A stretch of 64,000 nt of DNA from Candidatus Obscuribacter sp. (GTDB lineage Bacteria > Cyanobacteriota > Vampirovibrionia > Obscuribacterales > Obscuribacteraceae): the NCBI GenBank assembly GCA_016712465.1, contig JADJQZ010000001.1, positions 4,650,001-4,714,000 of the forward strand, read 5' to 3'. A program made the translations under genes and the position numbers. Below are positions 54,231-63,530 of the stretch, piece after piece; within the stretch, counting starts at the first letter, position 1; each line of letters begins with the position of its first letter. The notes under the pieces were generated by a model. That model was not told the origin of the DNA. It was given only the letters and a program-made list of their open reading frames with translations, and did not search any database.

Positions 54231-56687
54231 TTGAAAACCAGAAAGACGATCACCGGAGCCGCTACACTGACGCTCAGTCTCACCCTGGGGCTGATACAGT
54301 GCATGCAACTGGCCCTGCCTGCCTGCGCCCAGGAAGCGAAAGCACCGGTTCTAGATCGCACCAGTCTACCCATCAAAGAACCACAATTAAAACCGTGCAC
54401 AATCGTCGATGCCCGCGACGCCAAATTACCGCCGCGTTTTCAGGTAAAAGCACCGGACGGCGCTCCCAATGTACTGCTGGTGCTCATAGACGACATGGGC
54501 TTCGGTCAATCCAGCGCTTTTGGCGGACCTGTGCAAATGCCCACCCTGGAGAAATTAGCAAACAACGGTCTGCGCTACAACGGCTTTCATACCACAGCCC
54601 TCTGCTCTCCCACCAGAGCGGCCCTTCTTTCAGGGCGCAATCACCATGTCTGCAACATGGGCTCCATCACAGAAACAGCAACCGGTTTTCCCGGTCAAAC
54701 CGGACAGAGACCGAACAGCGTCGCTCCGCTGGCTGAGATGCTCAGACTGAACGGCTACGCTACCGCCGCCTTCGGCAAATCACACGAGACGGCCGCCTGG
54801 GAAGTCAGCCCCTCCGGTCCCACCGACCGCTGGCCCACAAGATCGGGCTTCGACAAATTCTACGGCTTCATAGGCGGCGAAGCCAACCAGTGGGCACCCA
54901 CCCTCTACGATGGTCTCACTCAAGTTGAGCCGCCAAATGAACCCAATTATCACCTCATTCCAGACATGACCAGGAAAGCCATCCAGTGGATGAACTACGA
55001 AAAGTCCCTCACTCCCGACAAACCTTTCTTCATCTATTTCGCTCCCGGCGGCACCCATGCCCCGCACCAGGTGCCCAAAGAATGGATAGATAAATACAAA
55101 GGCAAATTCGATCAAGGCTGGGACAAACTGAGGGAAGAAACCCTGGCCAGACAAAAGGCACTGGGGATGGTGCCGTCCGACGCCACCCTGGCACCAAAAC
55201 CACCAGGCATCAAAGACTGGGATAAGCTCACAGCCGATGAGAGAAAACTCTTTGCGCACCAGATGGAAGTATTCGCCGCCTATGGTGAATTCACCGACCA
55301 CAACGTGGGCAATCTAATCACAGCCCTGGAGAAAAACGGACAACTGGACAACACCCTGGTTTTCTACATCGCCGGTGACAATGGAGCCAGCGCCGAAGGC
55401 GGCTTCAACGGTCTCTACAACGAAATGAGCTATTTCAATTCTGCCCCCGAATCCGTGGAAGACATCCTCAAGCATTATGACAAGCTAGGTAGCGCCGATT
55501 CCTACGGACACTACGCAGCGGGCTGGGCGGTGGCAGGCGACACGCCCTTCACCTGGACGAAACAAGTAGCCTCCGACTACGGCGGCACCATGAATGCCAT
55601 GGCCGTACACTGGCCTCACGGAATCAAAGCAAAAGGCGAAATACGCTCACAGTTCCACCATGTCATCGACATCGCGCCCACAATTCTTGAAGCGGCCGGA
55701 CTACCGGAACCTAAGAGCGTGAACGGCACAGTGCAGACCCCCATCGAAGGGGTGAGCATGGCTTACACCTTCGACAATGCCAGAGCTGAGAGCAAGCGCA
55801 AAACACAGTACTTCGAAATTTTCGGCAACCGCTCTATCTATCACGACGGCTGGCTGGCCGGAACGGTACACCGCGCCCCCTGGGAACCAAAGCCCAGCAC
55901 CACCCTTGACAAAGACAAATGGGAGCTATACAACACCAAAACGGATTTCAGCTTGACCAAAGATCTCTCCAAGGAAATGCCTGAAAAGTTGAAAGAAATG
56001 CAAGGCATCTTCTTGAAAGAGGCAGAAAAATATAACGTGCTGCCGCTCGACGATCGCCTCTTTGATCGCCTCAATGCTAAACTGGTAGGCCGACCGGATC
56101 TTATGCAAGGACGCAAATCGCTCACCGTATACGATGGCATGACCGGCATGTCGGAAAATGTTTTCATCAGCCTCAAAAACTCATCTTATACCCTCACAGC
56201 CGACACTGAAGTTCCGAAGGAGGGTGCAAATGGCGTCATTATTGCCCAGGCCGGTAAGTTCGGCGGCTGGAGTTTTTACCTGAATGAAGGTAAACCAACA
56301 TTCACCTACAACTGGCTGGGACAAGCGGAATACACAATCGCCGCTAGCGAAGCCCTGACCCCCGGAGCCAACACCATCAAATTCGACTTTGCCTATGATG
56401 GCGGCGGACCCGGCAAAGGCGGTACCGGCACAATCTCTGTAAACGGCAAAGAGGTAGCCACCGGACGCATCGACAAAACTCAGGGCTTTATCTTCTCAGC
56501 CGATGAAGGTGCGGACGTAGGCGCTGATCTTGGAACAGCGGTAAGCAAGGCTTATCAGGTTCCCAATCGCTTCACCGGTAAACTCAACAGCGTGAAAGTA
56601 GACTTGCTGCCTGGAAGCGCCGTCGATCAAGCCCACAATGCTAGAGCTCATAGCGAAGGCAAAATGAAGAAGATGCTCTCCGACTAA
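54231..56687 (+). CDS. Exported sulfatase
   Basis: 818 residues from a TTG with AGAGGG upstream. Signal peptide 1-33 (cleavage near 'PACAQE'). The sulfatase domain has the metal pair in 'VLLVLIDDMGFGQ', the formylglycine site 'CSPTRAALLSGR' (Cys near 125, C-x-P-x-R), 'AAFGKSHE' and 'IAGDNGAS' (Asp-Asn). The motif predicts activation by a formylglycine-generating enzyme or anSME. After about residue 560 an extra ~220 residues, ending in a beta-rich domain ('GWSFYLNEGKPTFTYNWLG', 'GTISVNGKEVATGRI'), may bind substrate. It would release sulfate from organic sulfate esters outside the cytoplasm. Confidence 0.9.
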   Translation: MKTRKTITGAATLTLSLTLGLIQCMQLALPACAQEAKAPVLDRTSLPIKEPQLKPCTIVDARDAKLPPRFQVKAPDGAPNVLLVLIDDMGFGQSSAFGGPVQMPTLEKLANNGLRYNGFHTTALCSPTRAALLSGRNHHVCNMGSITETATGFPGQTGQRPNSVAPLAEMLRLNGYATAAFGKSHETAAWEVSPSGPTDRWPTRSGFDKFYGFIGGEANQWAPTLYDGLTQVEPPNEPNYHLIPDMTRKAIQWMNYEKSLTPDKPFFIYFAPGGTHAPHQVPKEWIDKYKGKFDQGWDKLREETLARQKALGMVPSDATLAPKPPGIKDWDKLTADERKLFAHQMEVFAAYGEFTDHNVGNLITALEKNGQLDNTLVFYIAGDNGASAEGGFNGLYNEMSYFNSAPESVEDILKHYDKLGSADSYGHYAAGWAVAGDTPFTWTKQVASDYGGTMNAMAVHWPHGIKAKGEIRSQFHHVIDIAPTILEAAGLPEPKSVNGTVQTPIEGVSMAYTFDNARAESKRKTQYFEIFGNRSIYHDGWLAGTVHRAPWEPKPSTTLDKDKWELYNTKTDFSLTKDLSKEMPEKLKEMQGIFLKEAEKYNVLPLDDRLFDRLNAKLVGRPDLMQGRKSLTVYDGMTGMSENVFISLKNSSYTLTADTEVPKEGANGVIIAQAGKFGGWSFYLNEGKPTFTYNWLGQAEYTIAASEALTPGANTIKFDFAYDGGGPGKGGTGTISVNGKEVATGRIDKTQGFIFSADEGADVGADLGTAVSKAYQVPNRFTGKLNSVKVDLLPGSAVDQAHNARAHSEGKMKKMLSD

Positions 56688-56721
56688 ACTCGGCAGCTTC
56701 CTTCCAGGTTTATTTTATTTT

Positions 56722-56759
56722 CCTCTGCCGCCCGGGAACGGTAAACCCGGTGGCAGAGG
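56722..56759. other. Hairpin between the sulfatase and lipoprotein genes
   Basis: CCTCTGCC/GGCAGAGG outer arms (8 bp) and CCGGG/CCCGG inner arms with a 9-nt loop begin 35 bases after the sulfatase stop. There is no T-run on either strand, so the terminator role is uncertain. Confidence 0.55.
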
Positions 56760-56778
56760 AAGTACAATTGCCAACATT

Positions 56779-57291
56779 ATGAACCTTCCACGCAAACTTA
56801 GCGGCCGCAGGCTAAAGCAATCAGCGACTTTCTTGTTGCCAATTTTCTCGACCCTTGTGGTTATTTCCGGCTGTTCCACAAATGCCGGTGACGATCTGGC
56901 CGTCACTAAAATGTCTAAATCTCAGATTCAAGAGACCAGCTTTCTGCCGCTGAACGCCGACAAGCCGGGCACGCCGGTTGATGTAAAAGACTTCCTTGTA
57001 GCAGGCAAATACACAGTTGTGGTCTACTTCAGCCCATACGACGGTGCCTATGGCAACCTGGAACCTGGCTTAATGCAGCTGGCACAAGTCAGACAAGACA
57101 TAGCCGTACGCACCATCAACGTAAACAGACCGGGTGTGCAGGGCATCGACCTGCAAGGGCCAATAATGATAAACGCCCAGGGGCAGGTTCTTCCTTACTT
57201 TCAAATCTATGAGCCTTCGCGCCGCCTGAGAGCCCAGGCCAGACCTGCTTACGAACAGGTTTTACAGTGGCTTAGAGATCTGCCCCGCTGA
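56779..57291 (+). CDS. Lipoprotein with a thioredoxin-like core
   Basis: 170 residues. Signal and lipobox at about 20-32: 'STLVVISGCS', with the lipidated Cys following the hydrophobic stretch. The rest, with 'GKYTVVVYFSPYDGAYGNLEPGLMQLAQVR' and 'QGPIMINAQGQVLPYFQIY', has the strand-helix-strand order of a thioredoxin fold, but the redox CxxC is absent ('SPYDGAYGN'). It would be anchored in a membrane. Starts 92 bp after the sulfatase. Confidence 0.65.
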   Translation: MNLPRKLSGRRLKQSATFLLPIFSTLVVISGCSTNAGDDLAVTKMSKSQIQETSFLPLNADKPGTPVDVKDFLVAGKYTVVVYFSPYDGAYGNLEPGLMQLAQVRQDIAVRTINVNRPGVQGIDLQGPIMINAQGQVLPYFQIYEPSRRLRAQARPAYEQVLQWLRDLPR

Positions 57292-57332
57292 TAGCCGGAA
57301 ACCGCAACTGCACCCGAAAATGAGGAAAGAAC

Positions 57333-58286
57333 ATGGTCGTCAAAGAAAAGTCCAACGAACTCACACTCGTAAGAGTCTATGATGCTCCAGTCAAGGCAGT
57401 TTGGGAGGCATGGACAGATCCTGAGAAGGCAGCGAAATGGTGGGGACCGAGAGGATTCACCATCACCACCCACAGCAAAGACTTGAAAGTTGGTGGTCAC
57501 TGGCACTATACAATGCACGGACCAGACGGCGTAGACTACCCTAACAAAACCGTATACTTCGAAGTGGAAGAATGCGCCAAACTGGTCTACGATCACGGCG
57601 CCAACGATACACAAGCCCCGCTCTTTCGAGTCACCGTGCAATTCTCAGAGAAAGACGGAAAAACCACCATGGATATGCGCATGAAGCTTGCCACTGCCGA
57701 AGCAGCAGAAGCAATGGCAAAATTCATCAAAAAAGCCAACGGCACCTCCACCTGGGATCGCCTGGCCGAATACCTGGAAGAGACAAGAGGCTGCAAGCAG
57801 ATTTTTGTTATCAACCGCTCCTTCAATGCCCCCGTAGAAAAGATGTTCGAAATGTGGACCAATCCGGACCACCTGGCCAAATGGCTTGCTACCACCGGCT
57901 GCACCATGGAATTTATCAAACGTGATATCAGACCCGGTGGCAGTACATTTTCTCACTTTGTCGGCAATGGAATTGAGATGTATGCACGGGCACACTACTT
58001 GGAAATAGAGAAACCTTACCGCATCGTCTACACGCAAGAGTTCTGCGATAAAGACGAAAAGATCTCTCGCCACCCGCTGGCGCCGACCTGGCCTGAGAGG
58101 ATGCTGACGGAAGTCACTCTCAGCCCCGAGGGTGCCGAGCAAACCCGCGTCACCATCAAGTGGGAATGCCACGGCGATACCAAACCGGATGAGCTAGCCA
58201 CCTTTGTGAAAGCGCGCGGCGGTATGATGCAGGGCTGGACAGGCTCATTCGACAAACTGGAAGAATATCTGGCAGAAACACCCTAA
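57333..58286 (+). CDS. Double SRPBCC (AHSA1-like) domain protein
   Basis: 317 residues made of two AHSA1-type domains. The first runs from 'LTLVRVYDAPVKAVWEAWTDPEKAAKWWGP' to about 150 and the second from 'IFVINRSFNAPVEKMFEMWTNPDHLAKWL' to the end. The SRPBCC fold has a hydrophobic ligand pocket, and members bind lipids, polyketides or regulate transcription. Two domains in one chain are less common than one. It overlaps the converging PhyH gene by four bases. Confidence 0.88.
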   Translation: MVVKEKSNELTLVRVYDAPVKAVWEAWTDPEKAAKWWGPRGFTITTHSKDLKVGGHWHYTMHGPDGVDYPNKTVYFEVEECAKLVYDHGANDTQAPLFRVTVQFSEKDGKTTMDMRMKLATAEAAEAMAKFIKKANGTSTWDRLAEYLEETRGCKQIFVINRSFNAPVEKMFEMWTNPDHLAKWLATTGCTMEFIKRDIRPGGSTFSHFVGNGIEMYARAHYLEIEKPYRIVYTQEFCDKDEKISRHPLAPTWPERMLTEVTLSPEGAEQTRVTIKWECHGDTKPDELATFVKARGGMMQGWTGSFDKLEEYLAETP

Positions 58287-58987
58287 GCTTCTGCCCAGGC
58301 AAGCCCCGCAGGAAGCTGGACCCCGGCATACTCAATGTGCAAAACCCTTCGATGGGCCGGCGACTGAGAAACCGAAGAGGCGTGCAGTACAAGTGGTCGC
58401 ATGGCGATAACGTCTCCTACTTCCGCAGGGCATACCACTGCCCTGCCGCCCTCACGCAGACCGGAAACCCTTTCGGGCGCCAATACACCACCCAAGTGGG
58501 AGCCGGCAACAAACTTAACGGCACCATTGGATTCCGGGCAAGGATCAAGGTGTATTCGAAGCGATACCATGCCCTCAAGAATTGCTGCGGGCGGCTGCAC
58601 ATGCAAGACCCCTTCCTTGGTAGACCAGGGTCCATAACCGTCGATTTCAAGCCGTTCTTTTACGGGAATGCTCAAGTCTTGATGCCAGATGACATACCAA
58701 TTTGCAGCCGGGGTCTTATCAAAGAGAATAGCCCTGACCGGCAAGGCTGGCACGCCTAAAATATCAGAGGCAACTTTATGAGCGAGACCCGCCAGCGCAA
58801 ACGATTTCACATAAGGGCATCCGCTCAGCAAATTGCGCATGTTCGCGGCACCACAAACAGAGTTTTCGCGGCGAAAGGACTCCACCGCATCCCGCAATGC
58901 TTCTATCTGTGCAGGCGAAACCGCGGCGCGCAACAAGGCAAAGCCGTCTTTCTCAAATTGCCGGTACTTATCGAGAACTTCCTGCAT
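58283..58987 (-). CDS. Phytanoyl-CoA dioxygenase (PhyH) family protein
   Basis: 234 residues. The iron-binding H-x-D is in 'VIWHQDLSIPV' (His102, Asp104), the distal His in the 'MRPLVLHASSVSQSP' region and the 2-oxoglutarate Arg in 'HRRVLHIEY'. The opening 'YRQFEKDGFALLRAAVSPAQIEALRDAV' fits PhyH enzymes. It is a 2-oxoglutarate and Fe(II) hydroxylase whose substrate cannot be told. The next gene upstream on the same strand starts after a 57-bp gap. Confidence 0.9.
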   Translation of the reverse strand: MQEVLDKYRQFEKDGFALLRAAVSPAQIEALRDAVESFRRENSVCGAANMRNLLSGCPYVKSFALAGLAHKVASDILGVPALPVRAILFDKTPAANWYVIWHQDLSIPVKERLEIDGYGPWSTKEGVLHVQPPAAILEGMVSLRIHLDPCPESNGAVKFVAGSHLGGVLAPERVSGLREGGRAVVCPAEVGDVIAMRPLVLHASSVSQSPAHRRVLHIEYAGVQLPAGLAWAEA

Positions 58988-59043
58988 ATGGCAAGTATTT
59001 TAGCACTGCCTGGAAAACCCGCCCGGCAATGACAAACCCCGAC

Positions 59044-60369
59044 CTACCACTCACCGCTGGGGAGAGGCCACTTGACCCAGACCCGCTGCCATTCTTTCGC
59101 AGAACAATCTCCGTGCAATCTGACCATATATGCGCCCCAAACGAAAAGGGCTGAATCAGCACTAATCTGCGGAGTATGATAGGGCCAGTCATTAGCCTCC
59201 ATGGGCGGCCGCACCTGCGGCGGTATCAATCTATCGATCCACAGCCAGGCTTTCTCATCAGGCAATGCGCCTTGCTTTGGATAGATGGTGGCAGCATAGG
59301 GTCTATCTTTAAGGTCTTCCGGATTGAAGACAAGAAATACATCTACTTCATCACGTTCCACAAGCTTTACGAACCCCCGGCGCGAGCCTTCGGAATTTAG
59401 AACTCGATAGTGATAAGCCAGGTGCCACGAACAAGTACGACAGACAAACTCATCGCTGGAGCCGGCCAGCCTCGCCAGATGCTCTTCCATGCCGACAATC
59501 GGAAAGCCTTCCTCAGTGGCAGTCATAGCAGCCAGAGACTCAGCCCCCAGTGAGATTAGTTTGCCGACTGCATCAGGGTTTGCGCTGAGAACTTCATGCG
59601 CATGAAAATCAATGCCGTTGTAAAAGGGCACATAAGGCTCGTCGGACTTTCGCCTGGCTACAATCTCTAGAATCCAGTCGGTAAGATTGATGCCACTTCC
59701 AGCGATTTCGCCATCCACAAGGCTGTCCATTAGTAGCTGACCGACAAACGCACCGGCAAAACCAGGACGCTCGATTTCCCGCTCTTTTACCTGCTGCATG
59801 GTCTCAGCCAGAGGCGGCAAGTGCTCTGCACCGCCTGCGTACATCTCGCCAAAGGCAGCCGCAGCACTGGCTCTAAGTAGATTATCTTGATGGTCAAAAA
59901 GGGGCGTCAAGAATTCACTGACCTCAAGCCAGTCATCCGAGGCAAAGAGCCTGGCTTGAATGGAAGCCGTGGTGATGACCTCAGGCGGCAAGAGACCACC
60001 AGCTTGAGCCGAATTCAACCAATCCGCCAAGACACCTTTCTGCTCATCATTGAAAGCACTCCACATGGTAAACGCCAGGAGACACTGCTCACGATGCTCA
60101 GGCTGCCGGACAATTGCCTCAAGAATGGGCAAAAGTCTTACTGCAGCTTCAGCAGGCTTGAATTCAGGCTGCCTGTAGCGCTGGCTGTTTTCAGCCCAGA
60201 CCGCCTTTTGAAGCCTCTCAATAGCATAATCTTTCTTGTCAATGTCAGGATGCTCAAGCAGGCTTATGGCATCGTTAAAGAAGCCCTGCCATTCTTCTTC
60301 GCTGTGAAGGTCCGCCAGATTGAAGCGGTCGATTTGGGACTCTAAGACCTGAAAACTATCATCTGCCAT
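59044..60369 (-). CDS. Hypothetical protein, about 441 residues (HEAT-like)
   Basis: ATG 60369 with a GGGGGAG site upstream. A TTG six bases earlier is less likely. All helical for the first ~300 residues with HEAT-like alternation ('LLPILEAIVRQPEHREQCLL', 'RASAAAAFGEMYAGG'), then a Trp-rich C-terminal part ('KAWLWIDRLIPPQVRPPMEANDWPY'). No catalytic motif. Acidic. It starts head-to-head with the zinc-ribbon gene on the other strand. Confidence 0.6.
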   Translation of the reverse strand: MADDSFQVLESQIDRFNLADLHSEEEWQGFFNDAISLLEHPDIDKKDYAIERLQKAVWAENSQRYRQPEFKPAEAAVRLLPILEAIVRQPEHREQCLLAFTMWSAFNDEQKGVLADWLNSAQAGGLLPPEVITTASIQARLFASDDWLEVSEFLTPLFDHQDNLLRASAAAAFGEMYAGGAEHLPPLAETMQQVKEREIERPGFAGAFVGQLLMDSLVDGEIAGSGINLTDWILEIVARRKSDEPYVPFYNGIDFHAHEVLSANPDAVGKLISLGAESLAAMTATEEGFPIVGMEEHLARLAGSSDEFVCRTCSWHLAYHYRVLNSEGSRRGFVKLVERDEVDVFLVFNPEDLKDRPYAATIYPKQGALPDEKAWLWIDRLIPPQVRPPMEANDWPYHTPQISADSALFVWGAYMVRLHGDCSAKEWQRVWVKWPLPSGEW

Positions 60370-60449
60370 TGCCAACTCCCCCGACCGCCTATTATCGCAG
60401 CCAAGAGAGAGCCGCGACCACCATTACCTATCCAGCTCATGTAAGATTT

Positions 60450-61079
60450 ATGCTCTGCCCTCTGAGAATTGCCGGACAATGCACCATCGAGAAGACGAAT
60501 TGCCAGGATTGCACAATGACAGAAGCACTTTATTGTTTCCGCTGCGGTGACCCGTTCACAACCATAGATGGTTGTCTATACTGCTCCAGGGGAGACATGG
60601 GACTTTCACCGCTCCTCACTGAATTATTGGTAGCAGCAGCAGCAGTCGCCACCAGAGGCGAAACACTGAAGCCGGTGGAAAATTCGAGCTTCCGGTGCGT
60701 TCGCTGCAGAACCTTCATGAGGCAGATGGACAAAATTGGTCTGATATTTCAGTGCCCGGATTGCAGCATGCATTACAGCAAGCAAATCACTTACAACATG
60801 GTTGAACGACACGGTCATGCAAAATGGCTTGAGCCTGGACAGAGCGCTCTCTGTTCGGTGATCGTGATACGAGAGCGGGATGCAAAACTCATTCCGGAAC
60901 GATTGGCGGAACGGATTCAACACACACTTAAGATACCCGGGCACAAAGCCTGGCAACTAACTGAAGAACTTCAAAAGGTCGGGCAGGTTGTCCTATTCAC
61001 CGGCCATCCGCAAGATGCCGTGCTTGTCGCTTCTGGATTAATGACTGAAGGGATTAGAGTTGAACTGGTTGAGACCTGA
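60450..61079 (+). CDS. Zinc-ribbon protein of unknown function
   Basis: 209 residues if it starts at ATG 60450. ATG 60516 ('MTEALYCFRCGD', with AGGA seven bases upstream) is the alternative, and a frame open back to 60369 overlaps the opposite gene. Cys pairs are many: 'CPLRIAGQCTIEKTNCQDC', 'CFRCGDPF...CLYCSRG', 'CVRCRTF...CPDCSMHY'. The C-terminal ~90 residues form an alpha/beta part ('VVLFTGHPQDAVLVASGLMTEGIRVEL'). I do not know the family. It precedes the IS21-like element. Confidence 0.55.
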   Translation: MLCPLRIAGQCTIEKTNCQDCTMTEALYCFRCGDPFTTIDGCLYCSRGDMGLSPLLTELLVAAAAVATRGETLKPVENSSFRCVRCRTFMRQMDKIGLIFQCPDCSMHYSKQITYNMVERHGHAKWLEPGQSALCSVIVIRERDAKLIPERLAERIQHTLKIPGHKAWQLTEELQKVGQVVLFTGHPQDAVLVASGLMTEGIRVELVET

Positions 61080-61131
61080 AGTGGTGAACCCACGACTGCT
61101 ATATTCACTCAATGGCCCACCGCCAAGGAGA

Positions 61132-61152
61132 AGCTCTCAATGACTGAGAGCT
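61132..61152. other. Hairpin after the zinc-ribbon gene
   Basis: AGCTCTCA and TGAGAGCT form a perfect 8-bp stem with a 5-nt loop. No T-run follows. A terminator role is possible but weak. Confidence 0.4.
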
Positions 61153-61238
61153 AAGGACATGCCTACCTTGCTTTCACGCTTTACAAGAAGCAGCACAAGC
61201 TTGTCGTTTCCTTCATCGACAAATATACTTACTTTACT

Positions 61239-61388
61239 ATGAGCAAAGAAACAACACTTTTATTTCGCCCGGTTGGACAGAAAGAATTTGAGCTGATTGA
61301 AGAATCAGGGTTCAAAGCCTTTCCGCCACGCCTGGAAATTCAGCCTATCTTTTACCCAGTATTGAACAGGGTGTTGACGGCGTTTTAG
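61239..61388 (+). pseudogene. 5' fragment of an ADP-ribosylation/crystallin J1-type gene interrupted by an IS element
   Basis: ATG 61239 opens 'MSKETTLLFRPVGQKEFEL' and continues 'IEESGFKAFPPRLEIQPIFY'. This matches the conserved N-terminus of a small family (about 110-120 residues) often annotated ADP-ribosylation/crystallin J1, in which 'RPVG..EL.LI..SGF.AFPPRL..QPIFYPV.N' is followed by 'EEYA..IA.DWN'. Here the match stops at 'YPVLNR' and the frame ends after 49 codons. The next bases are the terminal repeats of the IS21-like element. The rest of the gene may lie beyond the window on the far side. Family recall is from memory. Confidence 0.6.
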
Positions 61389-61413
61389 AAGCGCGTATTT
61401 ATTGACGGCGTTT
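61374..61413 (+). repeat. Terminal direct repeats of the IS element
   Basis: TTGACGGCGTTT occurs at 61374-61385 and again at 61402-61413. IS21-family ends usually hold several such repeats, thought to be transposase binding sites. The first is adjacent to the TGT that marks the probable tip of the element. Confidence 0.65.
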
Positions 61414-61499
61414 CGCCACGCATATCGGAAATATATCGACCGCGAGCAATTGTTCCTCTCGGGTTGATTTGAGAAATTAGGAATTAGCAAAAAGGTCAA

Positions 61500-61523
61500 G
61501 GGTTCAAGCGGCAACTTGAACCC
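61500..61523. other. Perfect palindrome inside the IS leader region
   Basis: GGGTTCAAG and CTTGAACCC form a 9-bp stem with a 6-nt loop (CGGCAA). It lies between the terminal repeats and the first ORF of the element and may limit read-through transcription. Confidence 0.5.
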
Positions 61524-61601
61524 CTGGATTCATCTATTGGACGATGAAGGAGAGAGTTTCCTACAAGAATTGAGTCCTGTCCAGGCCTTTTTGCTCATTG
61601 A

Positions 61602-62036
61602 GTGGACGATGAGCAAGATTCCTTTCGACTGTTCAACTGCGCCCGATGCCGGGAACAGGTAAGGCTTTGCAGGAGCTGTGACCGGGGTAACCGATATTGC
61701 AGCCAGGATTGCGCGAAATTAAACCGCCGACAGGGACAGGCTGAGGCCGGGCGGCGTTACCAGCGCAGCTTTAGGGGTGCGCTAAATCACAGCCGCCGGC
61801 AGGCAGAATACAAGAGGCGGTGCAAAGAAGAAGTGACGCATCATGGTTCCCTTCTGGCTTGTCAGGATGACATTGTTTGTCCAGAGACCGAGGAAGTGGT
61901 CTCTACGGAAATCACAAAATTTGAGCCGGCTGAAGATGCAGTGTTAATTCGCTGCAGCGGTTGCGCCGTCTTTGTAGGCGTTCGCACGCCAAGACTTCAT
62001 CGGGCGATGTCGCCTGGGAAGAACAACAGGAGGTAA
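61602..62036 (+). CDS. IS21-associated zinc-finger accessory protein
   Basis: 144 residues from a GTG start. 'FNCARCREQVRLCRSCDRGNRYCS' gives five close Cys. 'GRRYQRSFRGALNHSRRQAEYKRRC' and 'EEVTHHGS' follow. The latter combination (C..C..D.GN.YC, A.RRYQ.S..G...H..RQ..YR, VTH.GS) is one I recall from small ORFs carried just before istA in some IS21 elements of diverse bacteria. It is not part of the standard two-gene IS21. Its role is unknown, perhaps end recognition. The stop is three bases before the istA GTG, so the genes are probably coupled. Confidence 0.6.
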   Translation: MDDEQDSFRLFNCARCREQVRLCRSCDRGNRYCSQDCAKLNRRQGQAEAGRRYQRSFRGALNHSRRQAEYKRRCKEEVTHHGSLLACQDDIVCPETEEVVSTEITKFEPAEDAVLIRCSGCAVFVGVRTPRLHRAMSPGKNNRR

Positions 62037-62038
62037 CA

Positions 62039-63530
62039 GTGGGCGTTTCAAAAGAAGTAGAATCAGAGATCCTGCGCTTGTTTTACGCAGAGAAGTGGAA
62101 AAGAGGCACCATCGCCAGGCAGCTACAGATTCATCACGGTGTAGTTGATCGGGTATTAACCAGAAATGGAATTAGCGTTGAGCGGGTCAGGATCAGGCGT
62201 TCGTTGATTGACCCGTATTTGCCGTACATCCGTTCTGTGCTGCAGAAGTATCCGAGACTGACGGGATCGCGGCTGTATGCAATGGTGAAAGAGAGAGGGT
62301 ATCCTGGAGGCATCGACCACTTTCGAGACATGCTAGCCAGGCATCGACCAAAACCGGCAGCTGAAGCGTATCTCAGGCTGAGTACGATTAAGGGAGAGGA
62401 GGCTCAGGTTGACTGGGCGTGCTTCGGGAAAGTGAAAATCGGTAATGCCGAGCGGCAGCTGTACGCTTTCGTCATTGTGTTGTCCTGGTCACGGCAGGTG
62501 TTTCTGAAGTTCTACACAGGCATGTCCACGGCGAACTTTCTACAGGGGCACGTAGACGCCTTTTGCAGTTGGGGAGGTGTGCCGAGGCAGGTCAAGTACG
62601 ACAATTTGAAATCGGGCCGTTTTGGAGAGGAGTGGCGATGCCATCCGATTCAATCCGCGGCTGCTGGACTTTGCAGCGTATTACCGATATGCCCCGAAGC
62701 CAGTAGCTATCGCCAGGGGCAATCAAAAGGGGCGAGTCGAGAGGGCGATACAGTACATCAGGCATTCGTTCTTTGCTGCGCGGAAGTGGGATGGTCTGGA
62801 GGACCTGAACAATCAGGCGATAGTCTGGTGCCGAGAAGTAGCAGGCACCAGACCGTGTTCAGAGGACCGAACGATGACTGTAGCAGAGGCATTTAAGCAA
62901 GAGCAAGGGAGTTTGATGCCGTTGCCGGACAATCCGTATGCAGTATTTGAGAGCACGGTTGTATCGGTTGGCAAGGCACCGTATGTCAGGTATGACATGA
63001 ACGATTATTCAGTACCTCATGAATACGTGCAGAAGCAGCTCACGGTGCATGCGGACAGCGATTGGGTGCGTATCTTGGACGGATTGAAGGAGGTAGCGAA
63101 GCACAAGCGATGCTTTGAAAAGAGGCGTCAGATTGAGACTACCGAGCACATTTCGAGGCTGGTCGAAGAGAAGAAAAAGGCAAAGAAGGGCAGCGGCATG
63201 AATCGACTATTTTGCTCGGCACCAACTGCAAGAGAGATGTTCCGTATGGCTGCGGAGCGGGGTTATTCAATCGGTTCGCTGACGAGCAAATTGCTGAGAC
63301 TGTTGGACTTATATGGTCCGGCAGAAGTGGAGGAATCGATCAAGGAAGTGGTGACTTCTGGAGCTTGCCACTCTGCAGATGTTGCCAACGTACTTGAGAG
63401 GAGGAGGAGGCAAAAGGGGTTGCTATCGCCATTTGCGATTGATTTACCGGACGACAAAAGGGTTACTGATCTCGTTGTTTTGCCGCACTCGCTGGCTACT
63501 TACGACAATCTTTCCAAGGAGGAACAATGA
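62039..63530 (+). pseudogene. istA: IS21-family transposase IstA, frameshifted
   Basis: GTG 62039 with a perfect AGGAGG upstream. A helix-turn-helix at the start ('KRGTIARQLQIHHGVVDRVL') and an rve/DDE core ('EEAQVDWACFGKV', 'VKYDNLKS', 'GRVERAIQYIRHSFF') are present. The first frame runs to about 62615, then turns to unrelated sequence ('GRFGEEWRCHP'). The second frame continues correctly with 'VLERSGDAIRFNPRLLDF' to the stop at 63528-63530. Removing one G from GGG at 62614-62616 restores a single frame of about 497 residues. The DDE residues are intact in the merged protein. The stop overlaps the istB ATG. Confidence 0.85.
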
